In this document: in pieces, positions 30,981-37,858 of the stretch
Position numbering within the stretch: position 1 is the stretch's first letter
How the letters are laid out: each line of letters opens with the position of its first letter
Source: Rhizobium hidalgonense
GTDB taxonomy: Bacteria > Pseudomonadota > Alphaproteobacteria > Rhizobiales > Rhizobiaceae
DNA: 47,916 nt
Direction of reading: 5' to 3'
Assembly (NCBI RefSeq): GCF_002914525.1
Contig: NZ_LODW01000068.1
Coordinates: 1 to 47,916, forward strand
The notes under the pieces: generated by a model
What the model was told of the DNA's origin: nothing
The model's input: only the letters and a program-made list of their open reading frames with translations
The model's database searches: none
Position numbers and translations under genes: made by a program

Positions 30981-31673
30981 TCAGCCTGGCGCCGGTGCTT
31001 CCGTCCACCCGCTGGTCCACAATTCCCGCAACCGATCGCCGTCGCCCTTGAAGAAATCCTCGGCCTCCTCGCAGCGCTCCACCCGGTCGCTGCGGAAATT
31101 GCGGATGGCCTGGCGCAGTTCGCACCAGGCGACGATATTTGCCGTCTGCGAATAGTAGATCAGCGCGATCGGCCGGATCGTCCGCTCGCTCGCCCGCCCG
31201 AGCTCGTCGCGGTAGGCGAGCATCAGCTTGCACTCGTCACGGATCGCCCGGCGCACGATCGCAAGGTCGAAGCCGGCCGGCTGGGCGATCGAGCCCCAGG
31301 CATAAAGCGCCTTGTTGTCCATCGCCTGGCGCAATGGCGCCGGCACGGCGCCCGATATCTTCCGGTTGACCCGGCGCGCGGCCTGCTTGAGTTCTTCGTC
31401 CGCCGTCCGTTCGAGCAGCGCCAGCGACAGCACGATCGCCTCCATCTCCTCGATCGAGAACATCAGCGGCGGGAGGTCGAAGCCCGGCCGCATGATGTAG
31501 CCGATGCCGCGTCCGCCCTCGATCGGCACCCGCATCGCCTGAAGCGCGGCGATGTCGCGATAGATCGAGCGCACCGTCACTTCGAGCGTCTCGGCCATCA
31601 TAGCCGCCGTCATCGGTTTTCTGGCGAGCCTGAGGATCTGAATGATCTCGAAAAGCCGCGAGGCCTTGCGCAT
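30981..31673 (-). CDS. YafY/WYL-domain transcriptional regulator
   Basis: A 230-residue regulator: a DeoR-like HTH_11 domain (1-55; ASRLFEIIQILRLARKPMTAAMMAETLEVTVRSIYRDIAAL), the linker strand GGRGIGYIMRPGFDLPPLMFS, and a C-terminal WYL domain with RTIRPIALIYYSQTANIVAWCELR. WYL domains bind ligands, often nucleotides or nucleic acid. It is divergent from the LysE exporter, with a short inverted repeat 25 bp upstream, so it probably controls itself and that gene. The start is ATG 31673, behind GGGAG; the upstream open frame (to 31709) lacks support. Confidence 0.9.
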   Translation of the reverse strand: MRKASRLFEIIQILRLARKPMTAAMMAETLEVTVRSIYRDIAALQAMRVPIEGGRGIGYIMRPGFDLPPLMFSIEEMEAIVLSLALLERTADEELKQAARRVNRKISGAVPAPLRQAMDNKALYAWGSIAQPAGFDLAIVRRAIRDECKLMLAYRDELGRASERTIRPIALIYYSQTANIVAWCELRQAIRNFRSDRVERCEEAEDFFKGDGDRLRELWTSGWTEAPAPG

Positions 31674-31697
31674 TTTGCCGCTCCCATCCCTACGCTC

Positions 31698-31715
31698 CTG
31701 ACAATACACTGTCAG
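31698..31715. promoter_or_regulatory. Inverted repeat between the YafY-type regulator and LysE
   Basis: CTGACA-N6-TGTCAG, 25 bp upstream of the regulator's start. Motifs of the form TGACA...TGTCA commonly precede YafY-type genes as I recall, so it is a plausible autoregulatory operator. Confidence 0.5.
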
Positions 31716-31802
31716 TTGGGTTTGCGTATAGAGCCGCCTATCGGATTGAAATCAATCAGGCTCTTTCAAAACAGCCCATGGACCGACAAGGCGGTAACTG
31801 AC

Positions 31803-32438
31803 ATGAACTACCACGAAAACCTCTGGCTCTTCTTCACCCTTCTCTTCGGCATCATCATCGTGCCAGGCATGGATATGCTCTTCGTGCTCGCCAATTCGCT
31901 GACCGGCGGCGTCAGGCGGGGGCTCGCGGCGACAGGCGGGATCATGGCAGGCGGCGCCGTGCATTCGGCCTATGGTGCGGCCGGCGTCGGCGTGCTCGTC
32001 ACCATGCTGCCGCAGCTTTTCAACGTTCTGCTCTTTGCCGGCGTCGCCTATATGATCTGGATCGGCATTTCGCTGATCCGCAGCTCGATTACCGTCGAGG
32101 CGGTCGGGCCGGCGACGGCGCGCTCCGGCTGGCGCGCCTTCCGCCAGGGCGCTGTCACCTGTCTGGTCAATCCGAAGGCCTATATCTTCATGTTCGCCGT
32201 CTATCCGCAGTTCCTCAAGCCCGAATACGGCCCGGTCTGGATGCAGGGCCTGATCATGGGCGCGATGACGGTCGTCACCCAGTTCGCCATCTATGGCGGG
32301 CTTGCGATGACGGCCGGCCGCAGCCGCGACCTGCTGGTCGCAAACCCTGACGTCACTGCCTTTATCGGCCGTTTTGCAGGATTGCTGCTGGTTGCGGTCT
32401 CCGCCTTCAGCCTCTGGCAGGGTTGGAAAAGCGCCTGA
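31803..32438 (+). CDS. LysE family translocator
   Basis: A 211-residue inner-membrane protein with about 6 helices. The first helix LFFTLLFGIIIVPGMDMLFVLANSLTGGVRRGLAATGGIMAGG is the LysE/RhtB hallmark (PGPxxxxV...GxxxGxxxxxG), here with PGMD in place of PGPD. Also typical are AVTCLVNPKAYIFMFAVYPQF and the last helix. These proteins export amino acids or derivatives; the substrate is unknown. It is divergent from the YafY-type regulator. The Shine-Dalgarno is weak. Confidence 0.9.
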   Translation: MNYHENLWLFFTLLFGIIIVPGMDMLFVLANSLTGGVRRGLAATGGIMAGGAVHSAYGAAGVGVLVTMLPQLFNVLLFAGVAYMIWIGISLIRSSITVEAVGPATARSGWRAFRQGAVTCLVNPKAYIFMFAVYPQFLKPEYGPVWMQGLIMGAMTVVTQFAIYGGLAMTAGRSRDLLVANPDVTAFIGRFAGLLLVAVSAFSLWQGWKSA

Positions 32439-32442
32439 GCGC

Positions 32443-32546
32443 GACTGCATGTCGCCTGGAAGTGTGGCGGTTCGGGGACAACGGCATGCATAAAAGCTGC
32501 ATGTCGCCCGGAAATGTGTAGCGGTTCCGGGATCACGACATGTGGA
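32443..32546. repeat. Two tandem decayed CATGTCG-family palindromes
   Basis: Two hairpins in direct tandem, each opening CATGTCGCC and closing CGGCATG or CGACATG with GGAAGTG / GGAAATG and GGTTC in the same internal places (about 32447-32492 and 32501-32543). They are diverged relatives of the repeat at 9660. They lie between lysE and the cytochrome c' gene; the remainder up to 32700 holds no gene. Confidence 0.6.
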
Positions 32547-32700
32547 AAATAGACGACTGTCTATCACATTGTTTTTATGACGATCCGGCAAAAAGTGACT
32601 GTCTGCCGCCGTGGATTTTGTCATGCTCCCGGTGCAGATTGGCCGCCGGCCACCTTGGCTGCGGGAAAATGCAGGGAAATTGAGAAAACGGAGAGGAAAT

Positions 32701-33141
32701 ATGAATTGGAAAGCAGTAGCTGCCGCCGTTGCGATGGCTGGCATGGCCTTCGGTTCGGTGACCGCCGCCGATGGCACCCATGATTCGCGCATTGCGCTGA
32801 TGAAGAAGATCGGCGGTTCGGCGGGCGCCATGGCCGCCATCGCCAAGGGCGAGAAGCCCTATGACGCCGAAGCAGTAAAGACGGCGCTGACGACGATCGC
32901 CGCAACGGCCAAGGTCTTCCCCGACCAGTTCAAGCCGGGCACCGAGACCGGCGACAAAGAGGCAAGCCCGAAGATCTGGGAAAACATGGACGACTTCAAG
33001 GCGCGCGCCGCCAAGCTTTCCACTGACGCCGAAACCGCGCTGGCCCAGCTTCCGGCCGATCCTGCCGCCGTCGGCGCGACGATGAACACGCTTGGCGCCA
33101 ATTGCGCGGGCTGTCACAAGGCCTATCGTATCAAGGAGTGA
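32701..33141 (+). CDS. Cytochrome c' (class II c-type cytochrome)
   Basis: A 146-residue periplasmic protein. A Sec signal peptide (1-22, ending SVTAAD) precedes a four-helix-bundle domain. The single haem site is C-terminal, CAGCH at residues 135-139, the diagnostic arrangement of cytochromes c'. ALMKKIGGSAGAMAAIAKG is the typical first helix. These proteins bind NO or act in electron transfer and NO tolerance. The start is ATG 32701, behind GGAGAGG. The diheme cytochrome gene follows 133 bp later on the same strand. Confidence 0.92.
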   Translation: MNWKAVAAAVAMAGMAFGSVTAADGTHDSRIALMKKIGGSAGAMAAIAKGEKPYDAEAVKTALTTIAATAKVFPDQFKPGTETGDKEASPKIWENMDDFKARAAKLSTDAETALAQLPADPAAVGATMNTLGANCAGCHKAYRIKE

Positions 33142-33274
33142 TAGGCCGTTTGATCTGGAACTTGATAGGCGATCCGCGCCGGCCTTGCCGCCGGCGCGGA
33201 TCGCCTTATTCTCCGCCCGTGCGAGCTGGCCGCAGGCTCGTTCCGCACAGAAATTTCGCCAAAAGGGGAGGGGC

Positions 33275-34189
33275 ATGATTCGCAGGTTCATCCGGTTACT
33301 GCTCTGTCTGATCGGCGTCGCCGTGCTCGGCGGGGGCGCCTTCTATCTCATCACTTCGCCCGATCCGCTGCCGGAGAGCCATTGGGCAGCTCTCGGCGCG
33401 CCGGATCCGGCCAACGGCCAGATGATGTTCTGGGCGGGCGGCTGTGTCAGCTGTCATTCAGCCCCCGGTTCCGAAGGCGATGCGAAGCTGACGCTGACAG
33501 GCGGTCTGGCGCTGAAGAGCCCTTTCGGCACCTTCCACGTGCCGAACATCTCGCCGGATGAAAAAGCCGGCATCGGCGCCTGGACGCTGGCCGAGTTCGG
33601 CAATGCGATGAAGCGCGGCGTCGGCCCTGGCGGCGAGCATCTCTATCCGTCCTTTCCCTATGGCTCCTATGCCCGCATGAGCGACAAGGACGTCAACGAT
33701 CTCTTCGCTTTCCTAAAAACCCTGCCGAAGAGCCCAAACGTCGCGCCACCGCATGAGTTGCCGTTCCCCCTCAACATCCGGCTGGCGCTCGGCGGCTGGA
33801 AATTCCTTTATTTCAACGATCAGCCGCGCGTGGCGCTCGCCAACAGCGACGACAAGATCAAGCGCGGGCAATATCTCGTCGAAGGTCCCGGTCATTGCGG
33901 CGAATGCCATACGCCGCGCGATGCGCTCGGCGGCTTCCAGGCAGATCAGTGGCTCGCCGGCGCGCCCAATCCGGAAGGCAAGGGCCGCATACCCGATATC
34001 ACACCTTCCTCCAAGAGCATTGGCGGCTGGAGCGAGGCCGATATTGCCAGCTACCTCGAAACCGGCTTCACCCCCGATTTCGATTCCGTCGGCGGCTCGA
34101 TGGTCGATGTGCAGCAGAACATAGCCCATCTGCCGGCCACCGACCGCGAGGCGATCGCCGCCTATCTGAAGGCCGTGCCGGGGCGGTAG
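33275..34189 (+). CDS. Diheme c-type cytochrome, membrane-anchored
   Basis: A 304-residue protein with one N-terminal membrane anchor (about 8-27, LLLCLIGVAVLGGGAFYLIT) and two class I cytochrome c domains: CVSCH at 57-61 and CGECH at 208-212, with likely axial methionines in the respective C-terminal parts. It resembles the cytochrome subunits that accept electrons from periplasmic dehydrogenases (alcohol/gluconate/aldehyde type). No such dehydrogenase is adjacent, although the membrane glucose dehydrogenase gcd, which normally reduces quinone directly, is 4 kb away. The strong ribosome site AGGGGAGGGG precedes ATG 33275. Confidence 0.9.
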   Translation: MIRRFIRLLLCLIGVAVLGGGAFYLITSPDPLPESHWAALGAPDPANGQMMFWAGGCVSCHSAPGSEGDAKLTLTGGLALKSPFGTFHVPNISPDEKAGIGAWTLAEFGNAMKRGVGPGGEHLYPSFPYGSYARMSDKDVNDLFAFLKTLPKSPNVAPPHELPFPLNIRLALGGWKFLYFNDQPRVALANSDDKIKRGQYLVEGPGHCGECHTPRDALGGFQADQWLAGAPNPEGKGRIPDITPSSKSIGGWSEADIASYLETGFTPDFDSVGGSMVDVQQNIAHLPATDREAIAAYLKAVPGR

Positions 34190-34452
34190 ATTTAGAGACC
34201 AAACCGACCCTTGAACAGCTCGCTCTCGTCATCGACCGCATGCACGCCCGTCTTGCCGCGCGCAACGTGGTGCGTGCGAGCTGGTTCGACGAGACGATGA
34301 CGCTGATGGAGGCGCGTTTCGCCGAGAGGTTGGAAGACCCCCACGATCTGGCGTCGCCGCGCGCCGCTGCTCTTGCCTTCATCAAGGCCGCGCTCCACCA
34401 ATGGGCGACGCGGCCGGCGCATGAAGCAGGCGGAAATCACCCACCGGCTTAG
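34190..34452 (+). pseudogene. Probable 5'-truncated gene fragment
   Basis: A reading frame with strong coding bias but no credible start: from the cytochrome stop it reads LETKPTLEQLALVIDRMHAR, then SWFDETMTLMEARFAERLED and FIKAALHQWATRPAHE, ending at the TAG at 34450. The only in-frame ATG (34240) leaves 70 residues, has no Shine-Dalgarno and removes part of the coding-like region. It is either a small gene with a cryptic start or the tail of a lost larger gene. The family is not recognised. The stop overlaps the end of the convergent GNAT gene by 4 bp. Confidence 0.45.
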
Positions 34453-34943
34453 GCGATCGACTGCATGTAGCGCATGCCGGTGACCGGACGCGGGGTGAAA
34501 TCCAGCTGTTCGTAGAACCGGTGCGCCAGCACGTTGCCGGTGGCGGCGCTGACGGAGAGGTAGCCGCAGCCGGCATTGCGCGCGGTCTCGCGGGCCCGGT
34601 CGACGAGCAACTGGCCGGTGCCGTGGCCGCGATGGCCGTCGCGCACGAAGAGATGATGCAGGTCCATGCCGCGCTTGCCTTCCTGCGCCCTGTAGAGCGG
34701 CACGAGAATGGCGTAGCCGATCAGCCCTTCGCCGGTCTCGGCGACGAGCGCCTGGATCCAGGGCAGCGGGCCGAAGAGATCGCGCTCCAGCTGCTCCGGC
34801 GTTGTGCCGGAAGGATCGCCATGATGGGCGGCGAGCAGGGCAATCATCGCGTCGAGCTCGGGCAGGTCGCGCGGCTTGGCGGCGCGGATTGTCACCACCG
34901 ATGGGCGCATCAGTGAAATTTCGCTGTCTTCGATTTCGGTCAT
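34449..34943 (-). CDS. GNAT family N-acetyltransferase
   Basis: A 164-residue acetyltransferase. The acetyl-CoA motif A is seen as HHLFVRDGHRGHGTGQLLVDRARETAR (about 115-140; the R/Q-x-x-G-x-G/A pattern is GHRGHGTG), followed by NVLAHRFYEQLDF (motif B). The N-terminal IRAAKPRDLPELDAMI opens the fold. Substrate unknown; small polyamine/amino-acid acetyltransferases share this size. The start is ATG 34943, behind AAAGGA. Its 3' end touches the fragment on the other strand. Confidence 0.9.
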   Translation of the reverse strand: MTEIEDSEISLMRPSVVTIRAAKPRDLPELDAMIALLAAHHGDPSGTTPEQLERDLFGPLPWIQALVAETGEGLIGYAILVPLYRAQEGKRGMDLHHLFVRDGHRGHGTGQLLVDRARETARNAGCGYLSVSAATGNVLAHRFYEQLDFTPRPVTGMRYMQSIA

Positions 34944-34987
34944 GTCTTCGCGTCCTTTGATAGTCTGCCGTCAGGACGCTGCCGATA

Positions 34988-35016
34988 CAACAAAGCCGCC
35001 TGACGGCGGCTTGTTG
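34988..35016. terminator. Orphan hairpin upstream of the GNAT gene
   Basis: CAACAAAGCCGCC-TGAC-GGCGGCTTGTTG forms a 12-bp GC-rich stem with one bulged A. It is in the gap between the divergent GNAT and dmeR genes, where no upstream gene would need a terminator. It may end a small unannotated RNA. The rest of 34944-35168 shows nothing else I can identify. Confidence 0.35.
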
Positions 35017-35168
35017 ACAATATGATCTGTCCGGCCGCCCTTTACAGGTACAGCCAAAAATACGAGCGGCTCTGATGCGCGTTTTTGATCATGGATCATC
35101 AATCGTCGGAAATGCGGTGTTTGTCAATGGCCGATCGCCGCGCATCGGCAGCGACCCCGCTTTCCCTC

Positions 35169-35196
35169 TTGATACTATACCCCCCTATGCTACATA
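35169..35196 (+). promoter_or_regulatory. dmeRF promoter with RcnR/DmeR-type operator
   Basis: TACTATACCCCCCTATGCTA (35173-35192) has a run of six C flanked by TA-rich half-sites; the reverse strand reads TA-GGGGGG-TA, the pattern bound by RcnR/InrS-type nickel/cobalt repressors. It sits between TTGATA (35169-35174) and TACATA (35191-35196), 16 bp apart, i.e. inside the promoter spacer. Regulation by DmeR is an inference from family knowledge. Confidence 0.65.
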
Positions 35197-35203
35197 AGGG
35201 CTC

Positions 35204-35476
35204 ATGTCTCACACCACCCTGCAGAAAAAGAAACTCATCGCCCGCGTCAGCCGTTTGAAGGGGCAGATGGAGGCCGTCGAGCGGGCGCTCGAGGCGGAGC
35301 GCCCCTGCGGCGAGATCCTGCAATTGCTTGCCTCCATTCGCGGCGCCCTGACCGGCCTGACCGGCGAGGTGCTGGACGATCACCTGCGCGAACATGTGCT
35401 GAATGCCGATGACGACGCGGCAAGGGCCCAGGCGGTCGAAGAAATATCTGAAGTACTGAGAACCTATATCCGCTGA
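35204..35476 (+). CDS. dmeR: Ni/Co-responsive repressor of the RcnR/CsoR family
   Basis: A 90-residue all-helical repressor. All residues used by RcnR to bind Ni/Co are present: the N-terminal Ser2-His3, Cys35, His60 and His64. The DNA-binding surface KLIARVSRLKGQMEAVERAL is conserved. Without metal it should bind the C-tract operator just upstream and repress dmeRF; metal releases it. It matches the R. leguminosarum DmeR described with DmeF, as far as I recall. It lies 24 bp before dmeF. The Shine-Dalgarno is short-spaced (AAGGG). Confidence 0.9.
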   Translation: MSHTTLQKKKLIARVSRLKGQMEAVERALEAERPCGEILQLLASIRGALTGLTGEVLDDHLREHVLNADDDAARAQAVEEISEVLRTYIR

Positions 35477-35500
35477 ATGCTGTGATGAAGGAGCCTGGGA

Positions 35501-36487
35501 ATGAGTGCCGGGATCGACAAGGCTGGAATGAACGCGCTGGAACATGATCATATCTTCCTCGGCGCCGATCATGCCGTGAACGAACGGCGCATCTGGCTGG
35601 TGATCGTGCTGACGGCGGTGATGATGGTGGCGGAAATCGCCGCCGGCACGGTCTACGGCTCGATGGCGCTGGTCGCCGACGGCTGGCACATGTCGACCCA
35701 TGCCAGCGCACTTTTGATTTCCGCACTCGCCTATCTCTTCGCCCGCAGGCAGGCGCGCAACCCGCGTTTCACCTTCGGCACCGGCAAGCTCGGTGATCTC
35801 GCTGGTTTTGCCAGCGCCATCATCCTCGCGCTGATCGCCCTGCTGATGGCCTGGGAAAGCTGGCTGCGTCTTTCAAATCCGGTGCCGATCGGTTTTGCCC
35901 AGGCGATTGCCGTCGCGGTGATCGGCCTTGCCGTCAATCTGATCAGCGCCTGGCTGCTGGCCGGCGGCGGTCACGCGCATGGCCATCACGCGCATGGCCA
36001 CGGGCACCACCATCATGGTGGTCACACCCACGATCATCACGCCCGCGATCATCACGCAAAGCCCGGCGACAACAATATCCGCGCCGCCTATCTGCATGTC
36101 GTCGCCGATGCTATGACCTCCGTGCTCGCCATCGCGGCGCTGACGCTCGGCAGCCTCTATGGCTGGCTCTGGCTCGATCCCGTCATGGGCATCGTCGGCG
36201 GGCTGGTCATCGCCAACTGGTCCTGGAGCCTGCTGAAATCCTCCGGCGGCGTCCTTCTCGACGTCGTCCCGCACGGCGAGACGCTGCCGGCTGAAATCCG
36301 CGAGGCGATCGAGACGGAGGAGGACCGGATCACCGATCTGCATGTCTGGCAGGTCGGCCCCGGCCATCACGCCGCCATCGTTGCCGTCGTCACCGCGACA
36401 GCGCGGGAGCCGGCCTTCTACAAGGGCAGGCTTTCGGCGCTGACGGAATTGTCGCATGTGACGGTCGAGGTCACGCGCGCGGCATAA
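35501..36487 (+). CDS. dmeF: Cation diffusion facilitator, Ni/Co efflux
   Basis: A 328-residue inner-membrane CDF exporter with six helices. The TM2 metal motif reads HMSTH (His63/His67, next to Asp60) and TM5 has HVVAD (His199/Asp203). The loop between TM4 and TM5 (about 157-187) is extremely histidine-rich, as in DmeF-type cobalt/nickel exporters. The C-terminal domain (about 255-328) carries DLHVWQVGPGHHAA, the usual metal-sensing cytoplasmic domain. It is co-transcribed with dmeR and probably induced by nickel or cobalt. The start follows GGAG at 8-nt spacing. Confidence 0.93.
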   Translation: MSAGIDKAGMNALEHDHIFLGADHAVNERRIWLVIVLTAVMMVAEIAAGTVYGSMALVADGWHMSTHASALLISALAYLFARRQARNPRFTFGTGKLGDLAGFASAIILALIALLMAWESWLRLSNPVPIGFAQAIAVAVIGLAVNLISAWLLAGGGHAHGHHAHGHGHHHHGGHTHDHHARDHHAKPGDNNIRAAYLHVVADAMTSVLAIAALTLGSLYGWLWLDPVMGIVGGLVIANWSWSLLKSSGGVLLDVVPHGETLPAEIREAIETEEDRITDLHVWQVGPGHHAAIVAVVTATAREPAFYKGRLSALTELSHVTVEVTRAA

Positions 36488-36594
36488 TCGCTCGGCGGAC
36501 AACAAGTTGCTTGGCGGACGACTTCGTCGCCGCGAGGACGAGATGCCGCCGCAATCGCGTCTTAGCTCTGGTCTCCGATTCGCCGGAGGATGTC

Positions 36595-37512
36595 ATGGAT
36601 CTCAGTCTTACCCGCCGCCTGCTGATGGGCTCGGCGCTTTGCCTGCCTGCTTTGGGACTGCCTGTGCTGGCGCTTCCCGCCAATGCTCAAGAGGGGGCGG
36701 AGCAGAAGGCCCGCGAGGACGACGACAACGTCGAGAAGCGCCTTGCCGCGCTGGAAAAACGCACCGGCGGCCGCCTCGGCGTCTCGGTGCTCGACACTGA
36801 GACCAGCATTTCCTTCAACTATCGCGGCAGCGAGGCCTTTCCGATGTGCAGCACCTTCAAGGCGCTGGCCGCAGGCTTCGTGCTGGCTCGTGTCGACAAG
36901 GGCGAGGAAAAGCTCGACCGGCGGGTGACCTACGGCAAGGACAAGCTCGTCGACTATTCGCCGCTCAGCGAAAAACACGCAGGAGCCGATGGCATGACCA
37001 TCGCCGAACTCTGCGAGGCGGCGGTGACGGTCAGCGACAATACGGCCGGCAACCTGCTGCTCGAAAGCTTCGGCGGGCCTGCGGGGTTGACCGACTGGCT
37101 GCGCTCGATTGGCGACGGCACGACCCGTCTCGACCGCACCGAACCGACACTGAACGAGGGCAAAAAGGACGATCCGCGCGACACGACTAGCCCGGATGCA
37201 ATGCTCGACACGCTCGGCAACCTGACCCTCGGCTCAATCCTCACCGAGGCCTCTTGCGACAGGCTGATCGCCTGGCTGGTGGCAAGCACAACCGGCGGCG
37301 AGCGGCTGAGAGCCGGCCTGCCGGCCGATTGGAAGGTCGGCGACAAGACCGGCACCGGCCCGAACGGCTCCCTCGGCGACATCGCCGTCATCTGGCCCCC
37401 CGACCGCGGCCCAATCGTCGCCGCCGTCTATATCGCCGAGGCGACCGTGCCGGTGAAGGAGCTCAACCCGGTGTTCGCCGAGGTTGGCAAGATGATTGTC
37501 GAGATGGTTTGA
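36595..37512 (+). CDS. Class A beta-lactamase
   Basis: A 305-residue periplasmic serine beta-lactamase. Motifs: STFK (Ser86, Lys89), SDN (147-149), omega-loop Glu183 in DRTEPTLNE, and KTG (251-253). The N-terminus (TRRLLMGSAL, then a hydrophobic stretch to ALPANAQ) is a twin-arginine (Tat) type signal. A cysteine precedes the catalytic serine (CSTFK), but the partner cysteine of carbapenemases is absent after KTG. Expected to hydrolyse penicillins and some cephalosporins; the spectrum cannot be read. No divergent AmpR gene is present, so expression is probably constitutive or controlled elsewhere. The start is ATG 36595, behind GGAGG. Confidence 0.93.
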   Translation: MDLSLTRRLLMGSALCLPALGLPVLALPANAQEGAEQKAREDDDNVEKRLAALEKRTGGRLGVSVLDTETSISFNYRGSEAFPMCSTFKALAAGFVLARVDKGEEKLDRRVTYGKDKLVDYSPLSEKHAGADGMTIAELCEAAVTVSDNTAGNLLLESFGGPAGLTDWLRSIGDGTTRLDRTEPTLNEGKKDDPRDTTSPDAMLDTLGNLTLGSILTEASCDRLIAWLVASTTGGERLRAGLPADWKVGDKTGTGPNGSLGDIAVIWPPDRGPIVAAVYIAEATVPVKELNPVFAEVGKMIVEMV

Positions 37513-37612
37513 AGCGGGACAAGTGCGAAGCGCTTTCCTTGGGTGTTGTTTGATAACAAAGCGATAGAGGCTTCCGGCGCCCCGCCTCTTGCCGACAGCG
37601 TTCCTCAACCTC

Positions 37613-37771
37613 CGTCATGCTCGGGCTTGACCCGAGCATCCATGGGCCTGACTCGAGCAAGCGGCAACCTTCAAAAATTCGCAGAGGTTTCCGAGTGGTT
37701 TTCGTCGGATGTCGTCTCTCCGTTCGGAGTCCACCGCGTGGATCGCCGGGTCAAGCCCGATGATGACGGAG
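37613..37771. mobile_element. MITE-like element with inverted ends
   Basis: About 160 bp bounded by imperfect inverted copies: CCGTCATGCTCGGGCTTGAC at the left, and at the right GGTCAAGCCCGATGATGACG, whose complement matches it closely (about 26 of 30 bp over the full ends). Each end also has an internal dyad (GCTCGGG/CCCGAGC at the left). No coding capacity inside. It lies between the beta-lactamase and gcd genes; 37513-37612 and 37772-37858 show nothing further. Confidence 0.55.
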
Positions 37772-37858
37772 TGTGAGGGAACGCCGGCGATCGAAAAGCT
37801 CCAGTATCCGCGGGGCCGATGCCGCGATCGCCTGGAGCTTGTGAGACGATTTCCCCCA

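Noticed and set aside
35976..36060. Short tandem repeat
   Set aside because: The repetitive DNA encodes the histidine-rich loop of DmeF and is explained by protein function.
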